Positions 16,331 to 25,742 of a DNA stretch of 64,000 bases are shown piece after piece; position 1 is the stretch's first letter, and each line of letters begins with the position of its first letter. Below the pieces are notes generated by a model that did no database searches, was not told the origin of the DNA, and saw nothing but the letters and a program-made list of their open reading frames with translations. The translations under genes were made by a program, and so were the position numbers. This DNA comes from Streptomyces barringtoniae (GTDB lineage Bacteria; Actinomycetota; Actinomycetes; Streptomycetales; Streptomycetaceae). The stretch spans positions 124,001 through 188,000 of the forward strand of contig NZ_JAJHNP010000003.1 of the NCBI RefSeq assembly GCF_020819595.1, in the 5' to 3' direction.

Positions 16331-16595
16331 GACACCTCCCGCACGAGCAGGAGCGGCACGGTTCGGCGAAGCCGAGTCCTCCGGGCTGCGCTCATTTTCC
16401 GAACAGAGCCCTCACGACCACCGTAAGCCCAAGGGCGTCCATCGATGTCGACGGATGGAAGCCGAGTTCGGTCCGCACGTCCACGAACCGCGCCCACTCC
16501 TATGGCTTGCGCAACAAAGCCAACACCAGCCACATCCTTCCCAGCCGCTTGACGCGCCAGGTTCCCCGGGGTCGTCCCATGACGTCCGCTCGATT

Positions 16596-17768
16596 TCACG
16601 GAATCTCGACGGCCAGGTCGTCCACCACAGCCCGTAGGCCGTCCTCGTGCCGTTCCGCGACACGCCTCTGCCGCGCCGAGCCGGACCCGTTCAGCTGGAC
16701 ATCCGCCAGCCAGTCGCCGACGCGCCGGTCGTCGCCGTACCGGCTGAGGTGGGGCTCGACCCGTTTCCAGAGCTCCTCGATCAGCCGGCCGACGGTCATG
16801 GGCGCGCAGTCGTGGATGTGGGTCCCGGGGAGGGTTCCGCTCGGCCCGTGCCGGGCGGCTTGCCAGTACGCCGCCCTCAGCAGCAGATCGGGGACCTCGG
16901 GCGCGAGTTCAGCGGCGCGTACCACCTCCACCGCATGGCCGACGAGGGCGCGGACGAGCAGTGCGTACGCGGTGGTGGCCCCGGCGTCGGGCAGCACGTC
17001 CGCGATGCGTACCTCGATAGTGGGAAGGTGCGCCGAGGGCCGGACGTACCAGTAGACCATGGCCGGATCCAGCGCCGCCCCGCTGCCCATGAGTTGGCCG
17101 ACCACCTGTTCGTAGTGGGCCGCGCCGCGCAGGTGGGGAGGGGGTCCTGCCGAGGGCCATCGGCTCCACACCATCGAGCGCCAGCTCGCGTATCCGGTGT
17201 CCCTCCCGTCGCAGTAGGGGGAGTTGGCGGTCAGGGCCAACAGCAGAGGCATCCAGCCCCGCAGGTGGTTGACCGCCTGTATCGCTTCCTCCCGATCGGC
17301 CACGCCCACATGCACGTGACAGGCGTTCACGCCCTGCTCGTGGATCACTTGCCCGAAGCGGCGTGCGAGGGCCTGGTACCGTGCCTGGTCCAGGACGGGC
17401 GGCGGCCCGGAACGGCCCAGGACCGCCACGCCGCTGGGCACCAGCAGGCAGTCGTGCTCGGCCGCTGCGGCAGCCGCACCCGCGCGTAATCGGACGATCT
17501 CCGCCTCCAGTTCGACGCCCGTACGGCACACCCCGCTGACCGTCTCCACCTGGGACTGCGACAGCTCGGGTACGACATGCGGCCCGCCGAGGTGATCCCG
17601 AGCGGCAGATACGACGGAATGCGACCTGCAGACGGCCGACCTGGTGCCCCGGTCGGCCAGAACGAACTCCTCCTCCACGCCGAGGGTCGGCGGTGCGGGC
17701 ACCTCCGGCGGGCACCCGGACCCGCCCGCGGCAGCAGCAGGGGTCACGGCATCAAACGGCTCTGGCAC
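16596..17768 (-). CDS. YbdK-type carboxylate-amine ligase (glutamate-cysteine ligase 2)
   Basis: 390 residues if started at GTG 17768, which has AAGGGG 6 nt upstream; an in-frame ATG at 17813 lacks a ribosome binding site. Motifs of the glutamate-cysteine ligase family 2 are clear: TLGVEEEFVLAD at the start, SQSQVETVSGV, NACHVHVGV, and ANSPYCDGRDTGYASWRS in the middle. Family members ligate glutamate to an amine with ATP; in actinomycetes they include enzymes of ergothioneine and related pathways. None of the other ergothioneine genes is adjacent, so the substrate is open. 16331-16595 downstream holds no recognised gene. Confidence 0.82.
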   Translation of the reverse strand: MPEPFDAVTPAAAAGGSGCPPEVPAPPTLGVEEEFVLADRGTRSAVCRSHSVVSAARDHLGGPHVVPELSQSQVETVSGVCRTGVELEAEIVRLRAGAAAAAAEHDCLLVPSGVAVLGRSGPPPVLDQARYQALARRFGQVIHEQGVNACHVHVGVADREEAIQAVNHLRGWMPLLLALTANSPYCDGRDTGYASWRSMVWSRWPSAGPPPHLRGAAHYEQVVGQLMGSGAALDPAMVYWYVRPSAHLPTIEVRIADVLPDAGATTAYALLVRALVGHAVEVVRAAELAPEVPDLLLRAAYWQAARHGPSGTLPGTHIHDCAPMTVGRLIEELWKRVEPHLSRYGDDRRVGDWLADVQLNGSGSARQRRVAERHEDGLRAVVDDLAVEIP

Positions 17769-17813
17769 ATCCAGCCCCTTCGGAAGACATCGGAAGACAC
17801 GGGACACCGGCAT

Positions 17814-18133
17814 CCACTCGTCACGACTCCGCGCAGCTCGCGATCACTCCTCACGCGCCCGGGCGCCCAAGCGACTTGTCGACGAACAACGAGTGGGAAT
17901 CGTCATGCTGAGCCTTCGGGCGAAGGCCCTGCAAGCGGTTACCAAGCCACCATCGCACCGCGCGGACCGGCCACCAGGGTGTGCGCCGGGTCGTTCGCCC
18001 TCGAACCAATGATGCGCGAAGAGATTGACGCGAACATGGCCACCCCCTACCTTCTGACCGACTAACCGAACTATGTTCGATATACCAAACAGTACTTGCC
18101 GTCCTGAAGGCCCCACTCCCCCTTGGAGCCCGC
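17814..18133. other. Intergenic region with palindrome before the GH43 gene
   Basis: About 320 bp without a recognisable gene. CGAAC-TAT-GTTCG at 18067-18079 is a perfect 5-bp-arm palindrome in a locally AT-richer stretch 54 bp before the GH43 start, a sensible position for a sugar-responsive repressor site. Confidence 0.5.
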
Positions 18134-19510
18134 ATGACCACCTCCCGTCGCCACTTCCTGGGCCTTGCGGCCACCACCCCCCTGGCAGTGACCGGCGCGC
18201 TCACCCTCGGCGCCGGCACCGCGTACGCGGCCGACTCGGCGTACGTGATGTGCTACTTCACCGAGTCGACCAGCCTGGGCGAGGGCACCGACTACGGCCT
18301 CCACCTCGCCGTCAGCACCGACTCGCTCAACTGGACGCCGCTGAACCAGAACAACCCCGTCGTCACGCCCACCGAAGGCGACCTCGGGCTGCGCGATCCG
18401 TTCGTCCTGCGCAAGCAGGACGGCACGTTCGTCGTCCTGGCCACGGACCTCAAGGGCACCGACTGGACCTACGTCAGCCAGTACATCCACGTCTGGTACT
18501 CCACCGACCTGCGCACCTTCACCGGCTACCACCGGCTGAAGCTGCACGACATGAACACCCACTGCTGGGCACCCGAGGCCTTCTGGGACGCGGGCCGGGG
18601 CGAGTACGCGGTCATCTACTCGGCCGTCAACGACAGCGGACACAACGTCATCATGGTCAACTACACGACCGACTTCGTCACCGCCTCCGCACCCCAGGTC
18701 TTCTTCGACCCCGGCCATGACGTGATCGACGGTGACATGGCCGTCGGCGTCAACGGCGTCAACTACCTGTACTTCAAGAAGAACCAGACGCTGGTCGGCG
18801 CGAGGTCCACCTCCCTGGAGCCCGGGAGCTTCAAGGAGTTCAGCACGGCCGTCTCCCACGGCGGCACCGAGGCCCCGACCCTCGTCAGGTCGCTGACGTC
18901 GAACACCTGGTACCTGTGGGGCGACACCTACACGCCCAACGGCGTGTTCTACGCCTGGCAGACCAACGATCTCGCCACGGGCACCTGGACGGCCCTCGAC
19001 CAGAAGACCTACACCCAGCCACTGAACTCCAAGCACTGCGGCATCACGGCCATCAGCAGGACCGAGTACGACAACCTCGTCGCCAAGTGGGACGCGCCCA
19101 CCTGGAACCGCCTCAAGTCCTACAACCATCCGGCCCGTTACGTCCGCCACAGCAATTTCGTCGGCCGTATCGACGAATACCCCGTCGACCCGCCCACCGA
19201 CTCGCAGTGGACGCTCGTCCCCGGCCTCGCGGACAGCGCGGGCGTCTCGTTCCGGTCGGTCAACTACCCGAACCGCTACCTCCGCCACTACGACTACCAG
19301 CTGCAACTGGACGTCGGCGACGGTACGTCGACGTTCGCCGCGGACGCGACCTTCTACCGCACAGCGGGCCTGGCGGACGCGGGGTGGGCGTCATTCCGTT
19401 CCTACAACAACCCGACCCGCTACATACGGCACTCGAACTACGTGTTGCGCATCGACCCGATCTCCACGACCACGGACCGGCAGGACGCGACGTTCCGGGT
19501 CGGCTACTGA
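18134..19510 (+). CDS. Tat-secreted GH43-like glycosidase with AbfB domain
   Basis: 458 residues. The N-terminus, TTSRRHFLGLAATTPLAVTG ending in TAYA-AD, is a textbook twin-arginine signal. The catalytic region (about 35-320) has the five-bladed-propeller GH43-like pattern: MCYFTES, LRDPFVLRKQDGTFVVLATDL, CWAPEAFWDAGRGEYAV and GTEAPTLVRS. Residues 325-458 form an alpha-L-arabinofuranosidase B (AbfB) beta-trefoil, with repeated (F/L)xSYNxPxRYxRHSN units. AbfB domains bind arabinose side chains of hemicellulose, so the enzyme probably trims arabinoxylan or arabinan outside the cell. It is monocistronic. Confidence 0.85.
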   Translation: MTTSRRHFLGLAATTPLAVTGALTLGAGTAYAADSAYVMCYFTESTSLGEGTDYGLHLAVSTDSLNWTPLNQNNPVVTPTEGDLGLRDPFVLRKQDGTFVVLATDLKGTDWTYVSQYIHVWYSTDLRTFTGYHRLKLHDMNTHCWAPEAFWDAGRGEYAVIYSAVNDSGHNVIMVNYTTDFVTASAPQVFFDPGHDVIDGDMAVGVNGVNYLYFKKNQTLVGARSTSLEPGSFKEFSTAVSHGGTEAPTLVRSLTSNTWYLWGDTYTPNGVFYAWQTNDLATGTWTALDQKTYTQPLNSKHCGITAISRTEYDNLVAKWDAPTWNRLKSYNHPARYVRHSNFVGRIDEYPVDPPTDSQWTLVPGLADSAGVSFRSVNYPNRYLRHYDYQLQLDVGDGTSTFAADATFYRTAGLADAGWASFRSYNNPTRYIRHSNYVLRIDPISTTTDRQDATFRVGY

Positions 19511-19516
19511 CCGGGA

Positions 19517-19558
19517 GTCGCCGCGGTGCGCATCCGGCCATAACCATCTTGCGGCGAC
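19517..19558 (+). terminator. Inverted repeat after the GH43 gene
   Basis: GTCGCCGC (19517-19524) and GCGGCGAC (19551-19558) are perfectly complementary with a 26-nt loop, starting 6 bp after the stop codon. A possible but not strong terminator because of the long loop. Confidence 0.35.
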
Positions 19559-19759
19559 GTTCTGCAAGGCATTCAAGCCCTCGGCGCTTCGGAGGGCGCC
19601 GAGGCCTTCTCCGCGAGACCTGGTGGAACTGCTCCGGATACGGGGCCACCAGCCTGTCGACGGCGTCGCCTGATCGGGGGCCCACAGGCGGGTCCGGGAC
19701 GCGGGCAACGGGATGCCGTTGACGGAGCGGGTGCGATCGCCACCGCTGCCCGGCCGACT

Positions 19760-19967
19760 CCTGATGCCGTCCGCCGGAACGCCGATGATGACCGGCGGCG
19801 ACGAATACCACCCCGCTGGCTTCTACACCGCCTCCGACACCAACGGCAACGGCATGGGCCGGCTCCAGTGGTTCGCCCCCGCCGGCACCACCCCGGACGG
19901 CGCGTACTGGTCCCGCGACACTCTTGCTGAGCGTCAAGTAGAGAGACGCGGCGGCGGCTTCACCTGA
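19760..19967 (+). pseudogene. Relic of a GH13 isoamylase/debranching enzyme
   Basis: A short frame reads LLMPSAGTPMMTGGDEY, the conserved GTPMxxGGDE motif of glycogen-debranching isoamylases, fused directly to FYTASDTNGNGMGRLQWFAPAG and DGAYWSR, which resembles a segment normally some 40 residues further on. The intervening piece and both ends of the enzyme are missing. The remaining DNA between 19559 and 20009 shows no gene. Confidence 0.6.
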
Positions 19968-20009
19968 CGGGGCGAGGCCACCGCCGCATGTCACGCCCTG
20001 TCCGAACGG

Positions 20010-21497
20010 TCAGGACGGGCAGCCGGAGTCCGCTATGACGTAGTAGCCGGACGAGGTCTCCTCAAGGGTGTGCGTGACAGCGACGTTGTAGAGGCCCATG
20101 TTCTGGTTGGAGCCGTTGGCGTAGACATAGCCGCCGCTCTGATGGGCGCGGCCCGCCGCCACCTGGTTGTAGTTGTTGGCGGTGAAGCACTGCGGCTGGT
20201 ATCCGGTGGTGGTGGCCGAGACCGCCGACGACTGGGAGCCGGCCTTGCCGCCGGAGTCCACTGCGGCGACCGTGTAGCCGTAACCCGTACCGGAGTTGAG
20301 CCCCGTGTCGGTGTACGACGTGCCGGCCGTCGAGCCGACCTTGGTGCCGCCGCGATAGACGTTGTACGACGCCGCGCCGCTCACCGCGGACCAGGACAGG
20401 GACACGGTGGTGTCGGTCGTGCCGGTGACCGTGAGCCCTGAGGGTGCCGGCAGGCTGCCGGTGCCGCCCCCGCCGGAGGTGTCGAGCCCCCAGAACTTCG
20501 CGGTCCAGTACGACGAGCAGATGTAGTTGAGGTAGTACGTGCCCGTGCTGCCGCACTGGTCGGTGGCGGAACCGGGGTTCACCGCGAGGCCGTGTGCCAT
20601 CCCTGAGACGGAGAAGGTCTCCACCGCCGGCCTGCTGTTCGCGTCGTTGTACATGGCCTGTGTCGTGCCGCCGGTCAGGCTCGTGGTCGAGGACGGGGTC
20701 TGGCTGATGCCCCAGACGTTCGTCCACTGGTCCCGTTCCTCGGTGGCGTTGGCCGGGTTGACCGTGCTGTCACCGGTGCCCTGCCAGATCGCGACGCGCG
20801 GCCACGGCCCGCCCCAGCCGCCGGAGGCGCTGCGCACCGCGTCGCCCCACTGTTGCGGCGTCTCGTTCACCGCGTTGTACTCGCAGGTCAGGCCGCTCGA
20901 CAGATCGGTCGCGCAGCCGGCCGGGATACCGGAGTCGATGGCGCCGCCCGCGAACACGTCCGGGTAGTCGGCGAGCATGACCGAGGTCATCGCGCCGCCC
21001 GCCGACAGGCCCGTGACGTAGACGCGGCTGGAATCGCTGCCGTAGTGGGACTTGGCGTAGTCCACCATCTGCTTGATCGACAGTGCCTCGCCCTGGCCGC
21101 GGGTGTAGTCGGAGGACTGGTACCAGTTGAAGCAGGAGTTGGCGTTGTTGGAGCTGGTGGTCTGCGGGAAGACCAGCGCGAAGCCGTACATGTCTGCGTA
21201 CTTGGGCCAGCCGGAGTGGCTGTAGTAGTCGCTCGCGCTCTGGGTGCACCCGTGCAGGGCCACGACCAACGGCGCGCCGGACGGCAGGTTGTCGGGGACG
21301 TACTGGAACATCTGCAGACTGCCGGGATTGGAGCCGAAGCCCGTCACCTCCTTCAGGCTCGCGGCCTGCGCGGGGGCCGGGGAGAGTCCGAGGACCACTG
21401 CGATCAGGGACAGGACCAGCGCCGCCGAGGAGGCGGGGCGCGGCCACGTTCGGCGCCACCAGCGGCGCGGTAGCGAATGGGGGGATGTGGGGTTCAT
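20010..21497 (-). CDS. Secreted PHB-depolymerase-family esterase with FN3 domain
   Basis: 495 residues. The N-terminus is a long Sec signal (RRWWRRTWPR, hydrophobic core, APAQA-AS cleavage). The alpha/beta-hydrolase domain has VVALHGCTQSASDYY (oxyanion region) and the lipase box GLSAGG with nucleophile Ser at about 165; the catalytic His is in GMAHGLAV. Residues about 345-430 are a fibronectin type III domain (PSGLTVTGTTDTTVSLSWSA), and the last 65 residues form a Cys-containing substrate-binding module (QCFTANNYNQVAAGRAHQ). This is the type 1 extracellular short-chain polyhydroxyalkanoate depolymerase layout; related esterases attack acetylated plant polymers. Confidence 0.88.
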   Translation of the reverse strand: MNPTSPHSLPRRWWRRTWPRPASSAALVLSLIAVVLGLSPAPAQAASLKEVTGFGSNPGSLQMFQYVPDNLPSGAPLVVALHGCTQSASDYYSHSGWPKYADMYGFALVFPQTTSSNNANSCFNWYQSSDYTRGQGEALSIKQMVDYAKSHYGSDSSRVYVTGLSAGGAMTSVMLADYPDVFAGGAIDSGIPAGCATDLSSGLTCEYNAVNETPQQWGDAVRSASGGWGGPWPRVAIWQGTGDSTVNPANATEERDQWTNVWGISQTPSSTTSLTGGTTQAMYNDANSRPAVETFSVSGMAHGLAVNPGSATDQCGSTGTYYLNYICSSYWTAKFWGLDTSGGGGTGSLPAPSGLTVTGTTDTTVSLSWSAVSGAASYNVYRGGTKVGSTAGTSYTDTGLNSGTGYGYTVAAVDSGGKAGSQSSAVSATTTGYQPQCFTANNYNQVAAGRAHQSGGYVYANGSNQNMGLYNVAVTHTLEETSSGYYVIADSGCPS

Positions 21498-22515
21498 CGT
21501 GCCACCTGGGTGCTCGCGTCGGTCGGGGAGGTCGGGGACAGCCGCGTCCCTTCTTCGAATGCGGGTGCGTGGCTGCGGAGTTACGGGGACGTTACGTCCG
21601 GCCTTACGCGGCGGTAATGGAGATGCACCCCACCTCCCGGCAGCCGGGCGTGTGGGTCCTCAACGTTGTGGAGCACTTCGCTCCGGCGGCGGGGAGTGGT
21701 GGTCCCACTTCTCGCCTGTCGCGTCGGTGGCGTTCGATCAGGGAGCGGGACGGGCGAGGAGCCGCCGCGCAGCAGGTGCCGCAGGTCGGGCAGGCCGCCA
21801 CGGGCGGCTGTCTGGTCGACGACCGCCAGACCGCCACCGCCGAGCGCGCCGTGCGCCCGCTGCCCCGGACCGGTCGGCGGCGCGAGGTCGTGGCCGGTGT
21901 GGCGTCGCCCTGTGTGCGTGTCCCGATCTGCTCACCCTCGCGTACTCGCTCGCCGACGGTGACGTACAGGAACGTCTGGTGCTCGTACCCGGCGCCGCAG
22001 GTGACGTCGGCACCGACGCGTATCACCACGCCTCCCGCGAGTGCCCGGACGGCCGTGCTGCGTAAAGTCGCGGCACTGAGTGCCGTCACAAGGCGACACG
22101 GAGCCTGTCACGCCCTGCGAGCAGAGCGGTATCGGATCGAACCGTGCCGGTACGGCCAGATGCCCGGTGCGCGTCCGATACTGTGCAGCGCGGCGGTGAA
22201 GGCGAAGGCATGCGCGGACGGCCTGATCCCGCTGTCCACGGCTCCGAGGACGACGACCGTCGCGGTGCCCACGGCGTCCCCGCCTCGGGGCGGCCAGGAC
22301 GCTCCCGGGTGCCCGCGCATGACGTCACCCCAGGCCACGGCCCATGGGTCCGGCTCGGTGCCATGGATGATCAGGGCGCTGCTCGCGGACGACGACGCGG
22401 CCGCGCGCAACCCCCGGCAGGGTGTCCTTTCCGCGTTGAGATTCCGGGCACCCTGAGTCAGCATCAGGCATGGAAGGTACCTTTCATCCGGTTCTCAGGG
22501 AACGAACGGAGCGCT
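21498..22515. other. 1-kb non-coding stretch with probable gene relics
   Basis: No intact gene was recognised. On the minus strand around 21900-22075 a run reads VVIRVGADVTCGAGYEHQ, YVTVGERVREGEQIG and GDATP, reminiscent of the end of an M23 (LytM) peptidase domain, but without the catalytic HxH. On the plus strand 22368-22456 reads MIRALLADDDAAAR, the usual beginning of a response regulator, and stops after 30 codons. Both are weak calls. The right end should hold the promoter of the SpoIIE-type gene. Confidence 0.4.
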
Positions 22516-24633
22516 GTGAGTACTCCGCGGGACACACCTGACGACACAGGGCGTGGAGTGGACGAGGCGATCCTCGCTGCGCTCTTCTCCGAGTCGCCCA
22601 TCGGCCTGCACGTCCTGGACACCCAGCTGCGCATCGTGCGCTTCAACTCCGCCGCACGCCACATCCACTCCTTTCCCCTGAAGGGCTATCTGGGCCGCCC
22701 CCTGGGTGAGCTCCTGCGGGACTACGGCGTCGAGGACGCCGACGTCATCGAGTCCATGGTGCGCGAGGTCCTGCGCACCGGCACGCCCAAGCGCGACGTC
22801 CTGATCAGGCTGCGCTCACGCCGCGAGCCGTACACGGAGGCCGCAGCCTCGGTGTCCTGGTTCCGGTTGCAGGATGCGCAGGAACGCCCACTGGGCGTGG
22901 CGGCGGCTCTCCTGGACGTCACCGACCGGTACCGGGCGCAGGCGCGGCTGGCTCTCCTGGAGCGGGCGAGTGGTCGCATCGGCACGTCGATGGACCTCTT
23001 CTCCACCGCCCAGGAGCTGGCCGACGCCGCCGTTCCCGAGTTCGCCGACACCGTCACGGTCGATCTGCTCGACCCGGTGCTGCGCGGCGAGGCACCCGAG
23101 TCCGGACCGCTGGTCGGCGGCATCCCGCTGCGCCGCGCGGGCTGGTCCTCGATGCACAGCATCGAGGAGTCCGGGAGCCCCATGGCCGGGGAGGTGAGCG
23201 GCTTCCCCGCCGAGTCACCGTTCCGGCACAGCATGGCGGACCTGCGCCCGCGCCTGATCGGCCGGCTCGATCCCGAAGCCGGGTGGTTGAGCAATGAACC
23301 GTTCCGCTACCGCCTGCTGACGGCCATCCAGGTCCACTCGATGATCGTGACACCGATGCGCGCCCGCGGTCTCGTCCTCGGACTCGCCTGCTTCTACCGC
23401 TGGCGCTCCCCCGACGCGTACGAGGACGACGACCTGACGCTCGCCGAGCAGCTCACCGCCCGAACCGCGCTGTACCTGGACAATGCCCGACAGTACATCC
23501 GCGGCCGCTCGGCGGCTCGCCTCCTGCAGCCCACACCGAGACCTCCCGAATTCCCCGTCCACAGCGCGGTCGAGACCGCACACAGCTATGTGCCCTGCCA
23601 GTCCGGCGGCGACTGGTTCGACGTCATCCCCCTGCCCGGTGGCCGGGTGGCCCTGGTGGCGGGAGCGATCTCCGGGCAGGGCACCGGTGCCGTGACCGCC
23701 ATGGGAGAGCTCAGAGCCGCCATCGGCGCCCTGGCCGCGCTCGACCTGCCGCCCGACGAACTCCTGGAGCGCCTGCACGAACTCGTCGCCCGGCTCAGCG
23801 GCCAGGAGTCCCACCCGTCGCAGGACGCCTCCGGCAGCCTGATGATGGGTGCGCATTGCCTGTACGCGATCTACGACCCCGTGACCCGGCAGTGCGCCAT
23901 GTCCCGTGCGGGTGCACTGCGGCTGGTCGCCGTCCTGCCGGGCGGAAGCGCGGAACTCGCCGGCATCCCGTCCGGCCCGGCGCTGGGCCAGGGCATGCCC
24001 GCCTACCGGACGGCGGAGCGCGAGCTGCCCGAAGGCAGTGTCCTGATCCTCAACAGCACGGCCTTGCCGAGGGGCTGTTCACTGTGGGATGTCGAGGGCC
24101 GGCTCGACGAGGTGAGCGCCCTCTTCGCGGGCGGTCGCCGGTCGCTCCAGGAGGCCTGCGACGCCGTCACGCGCGTCCTCGTCCATGAGCAGCCCGGTCG
24201 GCCCGATTACGACGTGAACGTGCTGCTGGCCAGAACCCGCGCTTTCGGTCCCGACCGGCTTGCCTCCTGGGAACTGCGCCACGAACCCGAAAGCGCGTCG
24301 AAGGCCCGGAAGCTCACCGCCGACCGGCTCACCGCGTGGGAAATCGACGAACTCGCCTTCACCACCGAGCTGGTGGTGAGCGAACTGGTGACCAATGCCG
24401 TCCGCTACTCGGACGGGCCGATCGGACTGCGCCTGATCCGCGATCGCACCTTGGTCTGCGAGGTCACCGACACCAGCAGCACCGTCCCGCAGCTACGGCG
24501 GGCAGAGGACACCGACGAGGGCGGCCGCGGTCTGTACCTCACCGCCCAACTGACCCAACGCTGGGGCACCCGACCCGCCCGGCGCGGAAAGATCATCTGG
24601 GCCGAGCAGACCATCCCCGACGACTCCCCCTGA
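22516..24633 (+). CDS. PAS-GAF-SpoIIE-HATPase protein with degenerate phosphatase domain
   Basis: 705 residues from GTG 22516 (GGAG 4 nt upstream); the frame continues upstream without features. Domains: PAS about 20-140 (SPIGLHVLDTQLRIVRFN), GAF-like 145-325, SpoIIE/PP2C 355-575, and a C-terminal HATPase of the RsbW type 580-705 (ELVVSELVTNAVRYSD with the N-box Asn, then EGGRGLYL). In the phosphatase domain GDWFD (365-369) is kept, but GDVxGHG reads GAISGQG, YTDGL reads NSTAL, and DDIAL reads YDVNV, so three of the usual metal-binding Asp positions are lost. It is probably a sensor with anti-sigma-factor kinase activity and a non-catalytic phosphatase domain. Confidence 0.85.
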   Translation: MSTPRDTPDDTGRGVDEAILAALFSESPIGLHVLDTQLRIVRFNSAARHIHSFPLKGYLGRPLGELLRDYGVEDADVIESMVREVLRTGTPKRDVLIRLRSRREPYTEAAASVSWFRLQDAQERPLGVAAALLDVTDRYRAQARLALLERASGRIGTSMDLFSTAQELADAAVPEFADTVTVDLLDPVLRGEAPESGPLVGGIPLRRAGWSSMHSIEESGSPMAGEVSGFPAESPFRHSMADLRPRLIGRLDPEAGWLSNEPFRYRLLTAIQVHSMIVTPMRARGLVLGLACFYRWRSPDAYEDDDLTLAEQLTARTALYLDNARQYIRGRSAARLLQPTPRPPEFPVHSAVETAHSYVPCQSGGDWFDVIPLPGGRVALVAGAISGQGTGAVTAMGELRAAIGALAALDLPPDELLERLHELVARLSGQESHPSQDASGSLMMGAHCLYAIYDPVTRQCAMSRAGALRLVAVLPGGSAELAGIPSGPALGQGMPAYRTAERELPEGSVLILNSTALPRGCSLWDVEGRLDEVSALFAGGRRSLQEACDAVTRVLVHEQPGRPDYDVNVLLARTRAFGPDRLASWELRHEPESASKARKLTADRLTAWEIDELAFTTELVVSELVTNAVRYSDGPIGLRLIRDRTLVCEVTDTSSTVPQLRRAEDTDEGGRGLYLTAQLTQRWGTRPARRGKIIWAEQTIPDDSP

Positions 24634-24894
24634 CCTGGCAGGCAGGCGCTGCTCCCGGCTCCAGTCGATCTCTGTTCAGACGCTCGGAGCATCGTCCTCC
24701 GGGCAGCCCTGGTCAGTGACGTACAGCGGTTGTCCGCCCATGGCCGGGTGCCCGCACCGCCGCGGAATGCACCGCGCGCCCAACCGGGGGGCGCGGCCCG
24801 TGGCATTTTGCACCCCCGGTGGCCCGGAGTGCCGAGCCGCCCGGCGCATCACCGGCCCGCTTCCAGCCGCCGAGCACCGAGTGCTGCGAGGCGC

Positions 24895-25165
24895 GGCAGC
24901 CGGGAAGTCCCCCAGGGTGGCATCCAGCGGGTTGCCGACCACCGGCCGGCCCTGGTCGTCCACCTCCGTCTCCGTGCGCAGCCCCAAGGCCCAGCAGCGG
25001 GGACCGCATCTGGTGCCACAGGACGAGCCACGCCCGGGCTCGGTGCGAGTGGACTCGTTGGGTCCCCAGCGCTTCAGCCGCCGTGCCGCCTCCGCCGACG
25101 ACAGCCGGCGTCGGTGACCTCGGCTTCTCGCAGCACTTCACAGGTGGGCCGAGCGGCCGCCGCCG
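24895..25165 (-). pseudogene. Relic of a P-type cation ATPase
   Basis: Reading the minus strand from about 25165: EVLREAEVTDAG, then after a one-base shift LSSAEAARRLKRWGPNES, the classic N-terminal motif of P-type ATPases, then in another frame RAWLVLWHQMRSPLLG, matching the segment entering TM1. Immediately after comes ETEVDDQGRPVVGNPLDATLGD, resembling the GDPTEGALL motif of the nucleotide-binding domain normally several hundred residues later. Almost all of the protein is deleted. 24634-24894 and 25166-25508 show no recognisable gene. Confidence 0.6.
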
Positions 25166-25532
25166 CGGCACGCCCCGCGACCGCCGGCCGCACGGTGGTC
25201 ACCATCACCGGCCACCCCCTGCCCTGGGCGCCTGCCCGACCGCACGGAACGACACGCGTATGCCGCGTCTGGCCCGCACGAGGCGTCATGGACTTCATCT
25301 GCGCCGGCCATGTCGGCGCGTGTACCGAGGAGATCAGCCGCACAGGCGAACAACTGGGCACATTCCTCCCGTCGTTCGGCCACCTGCCCCTTGTCGGCGT
25401 CACGTTCCGCCCCGACCGCGCACCGGGCTGACGACGGACCGGCGGAGTCCCTCGATCAGTCGCCGTGCGAGCCTCCCGCTCCCGCCCCATGCTGGAGGTG
25501 AGGGGGGTGTGACAGCGGAGGAAGTGGTGGAG

Positions 25533-25742
25533 ATGCGGACCGTTGTCGACCTCACGCGCTGCCAGGGCTATGCACAGTGCGTGTTCCTCGCGCCGGAGGT
25601 GTTCCAGCTGCACGGCGAGGAGGGGCTGCTCTATGCCACTGCAGTACCCGACGATCAGGTCGAGCGCGTGCGCCAGGCCGCCGCGGCTTGCCCCGTCCAG
25701 GCCATCCTCCTGGGAGAAGAGGTGAGCACTGGTGCCCGGTGA
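25533..25742 (+). CDS. [3Fe-4S] ferredoxin for a P450 system
   Basis: 69 residues from ATG 25533 (MRTVVDLTRCQGYAQC), the usual start of this family; GTG 25509 with GGAGGTG upstream would add eight residues and is also possible. Three Cys are placed as C-x5-C...C-P (CQGYAQC, then ACPVQAI), which fits a [3Fe-4S] cluster as in P450-linked ferredoxins. It passes electrons from a flavoprotein reductase to the P450. The 3' end overlaps the reductase gene by 11 bp, so expression is coupled. Confidence 0.88.
   Translation: MRTVVDLTRCQGYAQCVFLAPEVFQLHGEEGLLYATAVPDDQVERVRQAAAACPVQAILLGEEVSTGAR

Noticed and set aside
21604..22089. Intact M23 peptidase gene
   Set aside because: The catalytic His and Asp motifs are absent and the frame lacks a signal peptide; at most a relic.
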